Assembly: GCA_021904315.1 (NCBI GenBank)
Contig: CM038918.1
Location: 7,827,349-7,891,348, forward strand
Direction of reading: 5' to 3'
DNA: 64,000 nucleotides
Source of the DNA: Sphagnum magellanicum
Lineage: Eukaryota; Streptophyta; Sphagnopsida; Sphagnales; Sphagnaceae
A model generated the notes under the pieces. That model made no database searches. It worked only from the letters and a program-made list of their open reading frames with translations, and was not told where the DNA came from. A program made the position numbers and the translations under genes. This document shows, in pieces, positions 25,461-37,285 of the stretch; the first letter of the stretch is position 1; each line of letters begins with the position of its first letter.

Positions 25461-27019
25461 AGGAATGAGGTGAAGAACTTCATTTTCACAACTATTTAAA
25501 CTTGGAAAAAATGATAAATTCATTTTCATTAAGTTTTATCATATTTTAGGTTTCTAAACATGTTTGAAATTATGATGGTAAATTCATTTTCATTAAGTTT
25601 TACATCTTGATTATTCATTAGGTTTCTAAACAAAAGTATTTGCAAGCTTGACATTAAGGATGATATTTCAACATGGATTCACCAAATGATATTAATGATA
25701 ACTCTTTATTGTAATTCAAAACATAAATCATAAAACCCCAGGGTGAATTTCTTAGCTTTTTCTCCAATAGGTTCAAGTAAAGGGTATGGGTTGCATCACA
25801 TGAATAGAATTGGTTTGCAGATGGAAATCTTTCATTTAACATTAACATACAAAAATATATTGTCAAAAAAAAAGAGAGAGAAAAAAAAGCTAGTTGATAC
25901 AATTGTCATAAAAACTCATCACAAATTGGACCTTCAAAGTGGCATTATTCCATTATGTATAATTTTATGCAATTTTTCATGAGCGCTACTAGGGATTTTT
26001 TGTGTGCAAAATTTTGCCAAAATGTGAAAAATAAATATAGAAGAAGAATATTCTGTCTTAATATTTCTCTTAAAAAAAATCATGAAATTTCACCACATTT
26101 GGACTATGATTTTAGTTTGGGAGCATTTTTGAAACTATTTTAAAAATTATTTATGAAGTGTCTCCATTTAATGGTAAATCCCTCTTGGAATGCTAGCCAA
26201 TGACACAACATCAGAAAATTAAAAAAATATCATTAAGCCATACATTGAAATCTCAAGTCAAAATAGTATTAAGACAAGTTTCAATTATAATTTGGACATT
26301 TAGTAAAAATTCAAGACTAGGTTTAAAAAATATTGCCTGAATCTTATGTGTGACAAGTGAACTTTATAAAAAAGATCTTCCCAACAATTTCCAGACCCAT
26401 TTGAACTGCATAATGTTATTCTTCAACACATTCCATTTACATGTATATTTTGCAAAATCATGCCTAATGTCTTTGGGCTCCCAACAAGTCCCTAAGCCAT
26501 CATAAGGAAAGACCTTCCCCGCGATTGGCCTTGGGGAACCCATCCTAAGAACCTTTTGTTTGTTCAATGTATTTCTTGTTCAGATGCTCAGCACAAGAAG
26601 AATGAAGAAATCAAAGTTGGGACAAAGGACTTAAGCCCTCACTAAATTATCAAATCTAACCTATGAGAACAGGGATGTGTGTTCATGAGGAATCAAAATT
26701 GAGTGATAATCAAACCCAACCCTAAAAAAATTTGATCTTCCACAGTAATCCTTCAATTTAACAAAGAGTATGAAGATCCATTGTTGTTTAGCTTTACATT
26801 CTTTTATCCCTTAAAAAAGATGAAAGAACAAGCTATGTGTAGGAGGCCTGAGAGTAGAAGGTCGAGAGCAAAAAAAAAAGAAATGTCAATGAATAAAAAT
26901 ATATCAAACCCAAATGAATACTTGAAATTTAAATGATTCAATTTGTTAATGAAATGTAACCACATGAATTTATTTGTTTCGGTAAAGACAGATGACATGA
27001 AGTAATATTTAAATACATT
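25461..27019. other. AT-rich intergenic DNA, no gene recognised
   Basis: A locally duplicated block (AAATTCATTTTCATTAAGTTTT followed by AGGTTTCTAAACA) occurs at about 25,510-25,560 and again at about 25,580-25,632. Nothing else is identifiable. Confidence 0.5.
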
Positions 27020-27044
27020 ACACACACACACACACACACACACA
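27020..27044. repeat. (CA)n microsatellite
   Basis: Twelve consecutive CA dinucleotides in an otherwise AT-rich context. Confidence 0.95.
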
Positions 27045-27472
27045 ATTTTTTCAATTATGTATTGTCATACATGGATGATGACATACATGAAAAAAAAACT
27101 CATTGCATGAACACTTTCATGTGGTTCATCATGATAACTTCATTTGAAATCTTGTCACAAAACAATATCATTTCACTACGTACTCTTATGCAATGAACAT
27201 TGTTACACTATTTGAATTCCATGTTTCATTCCTTCATCTCTTTGTCCACAAATGCAATCAAGTTTGCTGGTTGTACATTTATCTTAGTTATACGTTCGAC
27301 CAAACTTCCAATTCATTCATCTTCTTGTGTTGTCATTGAAATCAAAAAAATTGTGAAGTTTACATAGTCTTATTTTATTGATTTCATGCATTCCTCTATT
27401 TGTGTTTGTTCTTAGTAGTCGACATTACCAAGTTTACATCACCTTCAGCACTTGTTTCATACATTTTATAGG

Positions 27473-27499
27473 CTATATATATATATATACACACACACC
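27473..27499. repeat. (TA)n(CA)n compound microsatellite
   Basis: Alternating TA followed by CA dinucleotides. Confidence 0.9.
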
Positions 27500-27509
27500 T
27501 ATATATAAC

Positions 27510-27715
27510 CTATAGTGCAACAACAAACAAAATAACCCTTTAAACCCCTAAATTAAGCTCCTAATCATCATCATCAACAAACAAACAAACAAACCCTTTA
27601 AACTCCTGAATTAAGCTCCTAATAATCAACAACAAACAAACAAACTCCTAAGTTAAGCTCCTAATCATCATCATCAATAATAACAAGGCAATCCTTAACA
27701 CTCGTAAATTAAGCC
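27510..27715. repeat. Four-copy tandem array, unit about 55-65 bp
   Basis: Each copy contains TTAAGCTCCTAAT (or a close variant) followed by CATCATCATCAACAAACAAA and then CCTTTAAAC. The units alternate AAACAAAC-type and ATCATC-type simple sequence and end about 0.3 kb before the CT-rich leader of the MAP65 locus. Confidence 0.75.
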
Positions 27716-27807
27716 TATCCCCCTAACAAGTGTTAGCATTATTGTAGTGCTCACTTGTAAATACTCATAACTAAATTTACAATTTTGCCAATAGACCCCT
27801 CCCTACC

Positions 27808-27818
27808 CCCCCCCCCCA
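27808..27818. repeat. Poly-C run
   Basis: Uninterrupted C tract upstream of the MAP65 leader. Confidence 0.9.
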
Positions 27819-27979
27819 CCCTTTCTCTGGAGCGATAATTTTTTTGTAAAAAAGAAAAACCAATTAAAACTGAGAAAACCATCGGATGCTAGCCAAAGCC
27901 TGACGTGGCGCAGTGACAGTGGTGCAGACTGAAAAAACTGCAAAAGTCGACTGTCGTCTGTCCGTGCGCAGTGAGCACC

Positions 27980-29089
27980 GCTTCCGTCTCTCACTCTCTC
28001 TTCTGACCCCCTTCTCTCTCTCTCTCTCTCTCGCGTTCCCTCTGGCGCTCTCTCTCTCTATCTCTTCTCGCATTCTCTGCGTCCCCTGTTCGCTGTTTCC
28101 TTGCGTTTCTCTCTACACCGCCTCTTCTTCCTCGGCTGCGCTTGATTACCAGCCTCTAACTTAACAGCTGCTGCAGTAGTAGTAGCAGTCCTTATTGCTA
28201 CTTCCGAATCGAGTCAAGCTGCATCGAGTGAAGAAGCTGCTGCTGTGTCGGTGGCTAGCTTGAAACACAGGACGCGGGGAGTCAAGTATCAGAGGCCAAA
28301 CACGACGGGGAGTACGGGAGTCAAGTAGGCAGTATATCAGTGGCCACAGACAACCGGGACGGTGCGGTGCTGCTCAAGCTTGTTGTTTCTGTCTGCTTTT
28401 GGTTCTGCTTCTGCTGCATTTCTGGTTTCTACCAAGCTTTTGGTCTACCAGGTTCCGCTCTTTTCTAGTCTCTTGTTTGTTTTGTTGTGCCGCTTGCAAA
28501 TGTAGAGCCTCGTTTTCACAATGTCGGAGGAAACAACACACGCAGAGTCTCCGCCGTTTTCTCTGCCGGTTGTTTCCTCCTCCGACATTCGTTAATCTTA
28601 AAAGATAAGCTGCTGTTTTGTGTGAAGTGTTTATTGGAGTGTGTGTTAGCGTTTTTGTTGTAGTTTGTCGCAAAGCGATTCGAGGTTGTTTGAACTTTTT
28701 GCGTGCATTTGTTGTATTCTTTAATCTGTCTCCTCTATCACTCTTGTTGTTGTTTTACTCTAAGAGTAATGTAGTTGGAGATACAGGAGGGAAGAGGAAA
28801 AACAGTACAATCTGTCTCCTCTGTTAATCTTCTTTGACTACTTGTTTTTGTGTTGCGTTTTGGTCTAAGAGTAATGTGGTTCCAGAGACAGCTCGGGGAA
28901 AGTCAAACAGTAGTACGCTAGGAAGGAGTCTTTTTCCCCTATCTGGTTTTCTTTTCTTTCCGTCATTTTAGATTTGTGGAGTTGCAATGTGCGGGGACAT
29001 TTCTTCACAGTTCAGGCTTGGACTATTTTGCAAGTTTTGGGACTAAAGATTGTGAAAATATTGTAGGTGCATGAGAGTTGGACTCTACT
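27980..29089 (+). promoter_or_regulatory. CT-rich presumed promoter and 5' leader of the MAP65 locus
   Basis: A pronounced CT tract (TCTCTCTCTCTCTC near 28,015-28,030 and again near 28,050) marks a change from AT-rich intergenic DNA to gene-like composition about 1 kb before the MAP65 start codon. CT-rich sequence of this sort is common in plant core promoters and 5' leaders. No confident TATA box lies at a suitable distance. A hairpin with an enclosed upstream ORF lies at 28,520-28,595. The transcription start and any leader intron cannot be placed from sequence alone. Confidence 0.45.
28520..28595 (+). other. Inverted repeat enclosing a 24-codon upstream ORF
   Basis: Left arm 28,520-28,537 (AATGTCGGAGGAAACAAC) and right arm 28,569-28,589 pair along their length with a 3-base bulge, separated by a loop of 31 bases. 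The ATG at 28,521 opens a frame of 24 codons ending in TAA at 28,593-28,595, beginning MSEETTHAESPP and ending SSSDIR. The ORF therefore starts in one arm and ends just past the other. If transcribed it would lie in the MAP65 leader. No family match is claimed for the peptide. Confidence 0.6.
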
Positions 29090-32000
29090 ATGGGACAACA
29101 GCCTCAGCCACAGCAGCAGCAGCATGTGGAAACCACATGCGGGTCCCTACTTCGTGAGTTGCAGGTTTGGTTCCCTTCCTGTATTAGAGAACTGTTTTAT
29201 GTTCTGGACGTGTGGATGGACTCAACAACCTTCATCATCACTGTACAATGCTCACAATGCTCTTGGAATAGCTTCCAGACTAATGGAAAAGCATGTGGTG
29301 TTTGGGTGTCAACAATGCAGCACATATGGGATGAGGTGGGAGAGAATGACTCAGAGAGAGACAAGATGCTCTTGCAGCTAGAGCAGGAGTGTCTGGAGGT
29401 CTACAGGCGTAAGGTGGACCATGCGAGCCATGCCCATGCACAGCTGCATCAAGATCTTGTTAATGCTGAGGCTGAGTTGGCAGCTCTTTTTTCTTCTCTT
29501 GGAGACCCTGCAGTTTCACAACAACGAGTAAGTTTCTTGCCTTCATCTACAGCTTTCACCTATGGCCTTCATGTCAAGAAACATTGAATATAAGCAGAGA
29601 GTTCCCTCACCATCCATTTCCATCAAAACTTGCAGCATTTGTAGGTTGTATCCTCTATTCTTCACAAGCCTCAGCTTTCTTGCTCCAAATCAGAACTCAT
29701 TTTCTATTGGAGCTCTTAAAGTGCTAACCAATGTGATAGCTAAGTCAGTCTTCCTGTTGCTTCCAGAAATGTGACTGAAACTTAGGACACAGATTTTTGT
29801 ATATGTGTTCACTTAAAGTTTTTTTAGCAGATTTGTTATCTACTCATCTGCACCCACTGTTGGGAGCTGATGAAGTCAGAGGGGAGAAATGACAGCTAGT
29901 TGCAGCCATTCATGATGAAGTTGATGGTCTGACACTTTGTGAGTGACACTCCCAATGTTATGACTGCACTCATTCTTAATTGTGTTTGTTTTGGTATGGC
30001 TGGAACTGACACAATGGTTACCCTCAAAGTCCTTTTGTGGAGATTTCTCTCCATCTCATGGATATTCTATCTCAATATTGAAACTCAGTATAATATGAGT
30101 GCAAATTGCAGGAGAAGCGCACAGGAACTCTCAGAGAGCAGTTGGCTACCATCAGGCCTCAATTGGAAGCTTTGCGCCAAAAGAAGGAGGATCGATCGAA
30201 GCAGTTTCTGGAGGTGAAAAGGCAGATTGCAAGCATTTGTGGGGAAATTGCAGCAACACCATCTGCAGATTTCTATCAGGCTGGAGGTGATCAGGATCTG
30301 TCTTTAAGAAGGCTTGAGGAGTATAATGTTCAGCTTCAAGTACTTCAAAAGGAAAGGGTAAGCCACAGGTTTGTGTTTCCTCAAAGAAATGATTTACTGG
30401 GATATCAATGTGCACATCATCATGTGCTTTTGACATGGTTGAAATATGTGCTGGGCTTTTTGGCAGAGTGACCGATTGCACAGAGTTTTGGAGTACATGA
30501 ATGTGGCACATGAACTGTGCGCACTTCTGGGGATGGATTTTGTCCAGATTATTGCTGATGTTCATCCTAGCTTAGTTGACTCTAATGGAGGGCAGCCCAA
30601 GAGTATTAGCAATGACACAATTGCACGACTTGCCAAGACCATCCATTCCTTGTGAGAGGAGAAAAAGCTTCACCTGCAGAAGGTTTGGATGCTTCCTAAC
30701 CTCTAAAACACAGTGGTGGGGCTATCTCAGTTTGTGGTGATATGATTTTTTGACATGGGCTCTTGTCTACAGCTCCAAGATCTTGGGAGATCTCTCATTG
30801 AACTATGGAACCTGATGGAAACTCCATTGGAAGAACAACAGCAATTTGAGCATATAATCTGCAACATTGAAGTAACTGAAGAGGACATTACTGTGCCTGG
30901 TTCCCTTGCCTTAGACATTATTGATCAGATAAATATGAATTCTCTTCTCTTCTACAGGCAGCTTCTCTGCTTTGCTTCTATGAAGCTCCTCTTAAGGATT
31001 CACTGTTTCATAACTTTGACAGGTGGTGTCACTCATTTGATGGATGCAGGCAGAAATAGAAGTTGCAAGGCTTGATGCATTGAAGGCCAGCAAAATGAAG
31101 GAGCTTGTGGTGAAAAGACGAATGGAATTGGAGGAGGTCTGCAGATTTGCACACATAGAGCCTGATGCCAGTACCATGGAAGACAAACTCATTGCCTTAA
31201 TTGATTCAGGTGACCTTGAGCTACCATGTCTATCACAAGGCTTTTCCATTACTGTTCTGTTTTTCTCTTATTGCTTCTGTTGAATGCTATGGAAATGCAA
31301 ACTTAACCAATGCTATTGCTACAGGAGAAGTAGACCCATCCGACCTTCTGAGCAATTTGGAAGAGCAGATAACCCAAGCCAAGCAAGAAGCATCCAAGAG
31401 GAAGGAGATCCTTGAGAAGATGGAAAAGTGGATGTCAGCATGTGAAGAGGAGGGGTGGCTTGAGGATTATAATAAGGTTTGGTCCTAAGATACATAACAC
31501 ACAAGCTGACAAGCTCAAATAGACATCATTAGCTCAAAACTTCTTCCATGCATTTGTGGTGAGGATGATCTGAAAGTGTTGAAGAGCTGTATGACATCTT
31601 GCCAGCAAAATTGAATGGTTGTCATGGCAAATACTGGGCAGAAGATTGATGATAAAACTTTGTTGGCATCACTCAGTTTGGTAACATTCAATTGGATGCA
31701 GGATGAAAATAGGTTTGCCAGCAAAGGAGCCCATCTGAATCTGAAACGTGCAGAGCGTGCCCGTGCAGCCATCAATAAACTTCCTGGTATGTGCTGATAT
31801 GCTGGAGTTTATAACTGACAAAAATGCTGAAAAATGCATTGAACAACGTTTTCTGGAGTGCAAGAATCATTGCAAAATGCTGTTGAGTATAGATTTCATG
31901 CAGACCAAAACCTTTTCTGTATAGATGAAAGTGAATGGACACTTTTTTAGAACAGCTGTGTTATTCTGATGCCACTTTCTGTGTGATGTTCGTTATATTA

Positions 32001-32826
32001 TGCAGCTCTGGTGGAGTCATTGACCTTGAGGACAAAAGCTTGGGAGGAGGAAAGGGGTTTTTCCCTTCATGTTTGATGGGGTAACAGTCTTTCACCCTTA
32101 ATTCTCAGAGCCACAGAAATCTGGATTTATTGACCTTTGATGCAGTCTACTCAATGCTTCAATTAACTGGATATCTGCTAATCTCACATTGAATGCTTAA
32201 TGCAGGTGAGACTGCTTGCCATGCTGGATGAGTACAACTACTTGCGTCAAGAAAAAGATGAGGAGAAGCGTCGACTCAGGGTATGTACAAAATACCTCAC
32301 TACTTTCAACATCTGATGTCAGTACTATTTAACTGTTTTGCATTCCTTGTGTCTTGTCTAGGGAATCTGTTTGTTCTACCAGTTGAGGAAGGTCCTGTCC
32401 TGTAGAGTGCAGTCCATGGGACCAAGATTTAAAGATACATTTTGAAATTTGTTGTGACTACAGGATCAGAAGAAAATTCAGGAGCAAATGATGAATGAGA
32501 AGGAGACACTGTTTGGTTCAAAGCCCAGTCCAATCAAGGCTACTCTCACCTCCAAAAAGGCCAATGGTGTATCGCGAACCAGTGTTGGGGCAAATGGATC
32601 TCAACCCAATCGCCGTCTTTCTTTGGGCAGTGCCATAATGCAGCCAGGGACTCCAGAAGCCCCATGAACGAATGGAACAAATGGTTCACGAGTGAGTGGC
32701 AAGGACATGAAGCGAGACCGCACACAACCTGCAGCCCCTCTGAACTACATGAACCCAAATAAGGATGAAGTGGTTGGACTTGCCTCTGCAGGGGGGTCTG
32801 CTCCCACTTCCCCTCGGGATCGGTAG
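29090..32826 (+). pseudogene. MAP65/ASE1-type microtubule-associated protein, decayed gene copy
   Basis: MAP65 proteins bundle antiparallel microtubules in the phragmoplast and cortex. Eleven exons can be placed: 29,090-29,164; 29,321-29,527; 30,112-30,357; 30,467-30,682; 30,773-30,928; 31,050-31,209; 31,325-31,476; 31,702-31,786; 32,006-32,080; 32,206-32,280; 32,464-32,826. They encode about 600 residues, close to the family's usual 580. Family landmarks are ETTCGSLLREL, IWDEVGE, LEQECLEVYRRKVD, LKASKMKELV, GAHLNLKRAERARAAINKLP and LLAMLDEYNYLRQEK. The start is the ATG giving MGQQPQPQQQQ. Lesions are a TGA at 30,653 (codon 239), a TGA at 32,665 in the last exon, one extra T in exon 9 shifting the frame, and an exon-5 donor reading AT instead of GT (30,929-30,930). 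Both stops are compatible with CGA to TGA change. An active relative elsewhere in the genome is likely. Confidence 0.88.
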
Positions 32827-34053
32827 CCACCTACTGCAAACTTCACACTTTCCTGGTAAAACAATCCCCTCCTCATGTGTCCGTCAACCTTAATTTGCCA
32901 TCCCCTGTAGGTGTGTTTCTTAGTGAGTACCTTATCACTTGGACTTCTTTGCTGGTTTAACGTATAACCAGTACCTACTTCTGTAGGTCGGAGGAAGATA
33001 GTTGGTGGATATGGACAATCCTGGGCAGTACTACAGACATCAGCACTTCAGCTACCACTGTTTTCAGTTTCATTGTCAGCTACACAGCAGAAAAGCATTG
33101 TTGATTTTGGAAACAGGTTGGCACCAGCCCAGGCTGCTCACATCTCAAATGTCTGGGATATCACCCAGTAACCTTTTTGTTCAAGATCTGGAGAATGAAT
33201 GTTTAGGAGAACCAGTAGATTACACAATGGAGGGTTTGGAGAAGCAGTCTTTTCTTTATTGGGTGGGGGGGGGGGGGGGGGGGATTGACACCCTTGTTTC
33301 AGCAGAAGGTCATCATCTGCACTTTTTAGAAGTTAAGTTATCCTACCAAAAGTAGATGAGAGTTGTACTGCATCTTCCATTGGACTCAGAATCAGGAACT
33401 GTCTTGTTAGGCAGCATGTTTGCAAAAATGCTGTGTCAAATTGAGCCAATGTCTATTGCCTCTGCCATGGGTTTATGTACATATATTTCAAAAACCGATA
33501 AGAAGATGCAACTATATTCTGATGCATTTCACTGGATTCTCCAAAGTTCAGAATTATCCAGACCACTGCAGAAAAACAGGTAAGTGCTCATGATGCCCAT
33601 ACTTCCTTTATGTACCAACGTTAGTGATCAGTTTGCATTTTCTGCTGGGAATGTTGTTTGACTGGAGAGGATGAACACAATCATGTTTTATCATATTGTT
33701 ATCAGGTTGCAATAATAAACCCTCTTCTAAAACTCTTTCAGAAACTACTTCATTTGCAGACATGTTTTTCTATGTCCTGAATATATACTGCCATTGGACC
33801 ACTGCTACAGTTCATGTTTTGTACATGTTATCTGATCCTTGGAAGTTGTGGCATCAAACTTTGCAAGTCAATGGCTGTTGTGTTGGGACGAAAAAAAAAA
33901 CCTACAAAACTTTTGAGATAATGAGAAACAAATTTAATGGTGATTCTTGAAATGTCAAGCTTGGATTGTCTGCATGGTAGCAGCCTAATTTTTCTCCCTA
34001 ATACAACTTCATATAAGTTAACATGAGGAGAGTTTAGGAACAAGCTTCTTGCT
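32827..34053. other. Intergenic DNA between convergent genes
   Basis: This presumably holds the 3' untranslated ends of the MAP65 copy (left) and the ubiquitin-like/LRR gene (right). A poly-G run lies at 33,265-33,283. No further gene is recognised. Confidence 0.5.
33265..33283. repeat. Poly-G run
   Basis: About nineteen consecutive G residues after GGGT, downstream of the MAP65 copy. Its length is uncertain in any assembly. Confidence 0.9.
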
Positions 34054-37000
34054 TCACCAATGGTGCCACTTCTCTGTGTCAGCTCCCTCATCAAAGCTGC
34101 TTGAGGAACTGCTGACTTTGAACTCAAGCTGCTTGTTGACCTTGTCCTTCCTCCTTTGCTCAAATCCCATCCACCCATCTACCTGACAATTCCAGAATGC
34201 AAATCAGTGTCACAATCTATGGCCCAGTAGTTTTGCGAATTATCAACCAAGCTCTCCTCAGTGTTAACAATTCACATCCAGTATCATAAAACCACACATA
34301 ATGCAAAATCTGAAAACATTGGCACAAAAGTTTCTAGTCCTTATCTACTGACATTGCATCAACAACTACCTTTCGTAGATCATCCATGGTAAGTTGATTC
34401 CAGTGAATAGAAAGGGTTGTGAGTTCCAAACACCCCTGTAGTACTTCGGCTGGAAAGTCATTTAGTGCATTGTTGTCAAGAAGGAATATCTGCACCTCAT
34501 CTCAGATTCCAACTCCCAATCGAAAGCAAAACAAGAGATGCACCAAAAGAAAAAAATGGAAGGAACTACCGAACATCCAAACTTCCACAAATTCTGACAC
34601 AATATGCAACTTGCCATTTGAGAGAGAAGGGAGAGCAAAACCTTGAGTGATCGCAGTTGACCAAAAGTTGTTGGAATTGTAGTCAATTGATTTGCAGAAA
34701 GATTGATCTGAATATTCATCACAGGAGTTTAACATGAAAAATCAAAGTTCAACAGCAATTGACCTATACAGCTGAAGTTCAAACAAATTAATGAACATCT
34801 TTGCAGGCGATATCAACTGAAGAAGAAGAACCCTTGCATCACAAAAACAACTCAGTTTGCTCACCTCAACAAGCTGTATACACCTTCCCAAGTTTGAAGG
34901 TAGTGCAGATAGGCTGCACAAGTTAAACCAAAATGGAACATCAACATACAGAATACATAGTTTGTAATTAAAATGAGTGCACAAGGTAAGAGCTGCGAGC
35001 TGGTTATTCTTCGGGTCAGTGGATACCTATTGGAAGTTACTATGGAGGAATGGATATATTTCATGCTGCTGATGCACAGTCCAGAACAAACTCTAAAGAG
35101 ATGCTTAATGTTCCCTGCATAAACGTGGGTAAGAATGTTTGCACTACTCTACATGGGTGTTAAGCTTGACCAAAACTGCCTTCATATAACCACAATGATT
35201 TCTGTCATTCAGAGAGCAAGCCACGATGACTCACCAATTATGACTTAAATCCAGCTTTTCTAGCTGCAAAAGGTTCCCAAGTTCTTCTGGCAAGCATGTC
35301 AATTTGTTATTTGAAATGTTCAAGGATTTCAGTGCTGAAAGTTTGCCAATCTCTGGGGGAAGAACTGTCAGCCTGTTACAAACAACCAACAAACAAACAA
35401 GTTAGTTTTGAGAATGCCGCTTGCTCATCACACCAAATACTTTTCCAGTCCCAAGAGCTGTACAAGGAACAGTCTGAATACCTGATTTCCCAGCTAGTTA
35501 GATAGTGAAATGGGTTTCAGTTGTTACTATGAACTGTTGCATCACATGTTCAGCTATGGCATGCCAAGACCCTCCTCATCATCGATCACCAGACTTTCAA
35601 ACTCTCCATCAGCAACATGTGTGATCAAATTGCAATTGAGCTATACTAGTAATATTTTCCAAGATGAAAGGTGTTTGAGGTGGGAAAAAGAAACTCACAA
35701 ATTATTATCAACAGTAAGCATCATGAGCTGGCTCAGGGAGGAGAGACCCTGCCAACTGATGGTGCCATCTTTCAATCCATTGCCATTGATCTGCAACCTC
35801 TGCAAGTTTCACCCATGCTACACGTTGTCAGCATTGTTTCAATAATGACAAAACTATCTGTGACAATGTAGTTGACATTACTAACAGATTTGACTCTCAA
35901 TCCCGTGATAGAATAGAGAAAGTGGAGCATAACACACACCTGCAAATTTGTAAGAGAGCCAACCTCAAGAGGAAGCTCCAGCAGGCTATTACCACCCAGA
36001 TCCAACACACGCACAGACAACCCTATGGACCATACTGCAGCTGGAACTCTCTACCCACCCCTTGCAGCCAATCCATGCCTGGCAGTCAGTTTGCTTCATA
36101 TAGTTGTATCTTGACCAGATGTCCTCAGCAGCATACACAAACTTGCAATCGAGCACATCCTCAGCCAGATGATCCTTTTCAGTCCGTGGTATATATACAA
36201 CAAAAAGCAATCAGAGTGGCTACAACCACAAAGAGCTTTTATCAATAGACAGAGTTTGACACACTTTTATTGTTATGGATACAAACTGAGGTCTGACGTG
36301 CACGACATAGGTGGGTGTTTTCTAGAACACCATTTTCCAGACACAGAAGGTTCTTGTATTGTTAGTCAAGGGTAACAACAACAGTTGATCTCTCAATTTC
36401 TGCTGCAAATCTCCAGAATTACCTATGTCTGCTACTGGGAAGAATGCTTGCATATTGTGAAGGCTGAATTGTTGTTTCTTATTTCAAGAGACTTTCTTTC
36501 ACCAGCAAAATGTGAAGAGGAAGAAGATGGGGGAGGGAGTACCTGCAAGCTACTATCCCGAAGAGAAACAATGCCCGTCAATTTCCATGCTTTCACCCTA
36601 GTTTCGTCAAGGGATAGGGTTAAAGTTGCCATTGAATGTGCCTGTTTGCTTGGCAGACTGCTTTGCTTGGTGGGAAACTGTTACCACCACCAGCAAGTGA
36701 CCAATACTTATTTTCCTGCACAAATGTTAATTCACAAAAACAGCAATCCAAACCTCTTGCCTTTTTATTGTGATTCCTTGAAAAGGGTTTGAAAGGTAAA
36801 TGATGAAAACAAAGTAGGCAATTTGACTAGCTGAAAGAGATACAGCAGGGGGGACAAGAAGGGCAAACTGTTGGTACCCTTGGTTGGAATCCTTGGGCAG
36901 CCATAAGCATGACTTTTGCACCATCTGTAAGCTGTGCAGTTTTCAAGCTCATATCTCCCTTCAACACCTTCCCTGCAAACGGTTTCTCCACCACCATGTA

Positions 37001-37285
37001 AGGATTTCTCAGATACAAAGTCACCAATTTCGCTTGCAAAAAGAGGAGGATTTCCTTCCATCAACCCAACCAAGCAACCCAATAGAAAGAAAATTTCCAT
37101 CCCCATGGAAAAAATTCCCATAACATGGTGGTACCTTTGCAGATGAGTTTCTGAAGCCGTGGCAACAGCTGAGTGTGTAGCTGAAGCTGTTGCATTAAAT
37201 CCTCAACTTTACCTGTTGCTGGCACCTCCACATTGATGTTTTGTGCTCCATACTTGACAATTACTTTGATCTGAGCATCGCCCAT
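34054..37285 (-). CDS. Ubiquitin-like and leucine-rich-repeat protein (At2g30105 type), ten exons
   Basis: Ten minus-strand exons join in phase: 37,285-37,135; 36,972-36,878; 36,677-36,543; 36,050-35,940; 35,799-35,699; 35,372-35,235; 34,913-34,865; 34,707-34,642; 34,489-34,370; 34,182-34,054. All introns are GT-AG, and the product is 364 residues with no stop, about the size of the Arabidopsis homologue. The N-terminus ([13 protein letters not shown] to about residue 80, with [11 protein letters not shown]) is a ubiquitin-like fold. A linker containing [13 protein letters not shown] follows, then about eight LRRs ([45 protein letters not shown]). The tail [15 protein letters not shown] ends in [12 protein letters not shown], like the family C-terminus. 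The biochemical role of the family is not well established; the architecture suggests a ubiquitin-pathway adaptor. The acceptors of exons 3 and 4 are weak in pyrimidines, so those two borders are least certain. Confidence 0.9.

Noticed and set aside
27473-27499. TATA box for the MAP65 locus within the TATATATA run
   Set aside because: It is part of a TA/CA microsatellite and lies about 0.5 kb from the CT-rich leader, too far to act as a core promoter element for it.
30152-30565. 137-codon minus-strand open frame
   Set aside because: Lies antisense to MAP65 exons 3 and 4, which have clear family matches on the plus strand.
29090-32826. MAP65 as an intact working gene
   Set aside because: Two in-frame stops, a frame change and a lost donor each lie inside well-conserved exons; no splice choice I can see avoids all of them.
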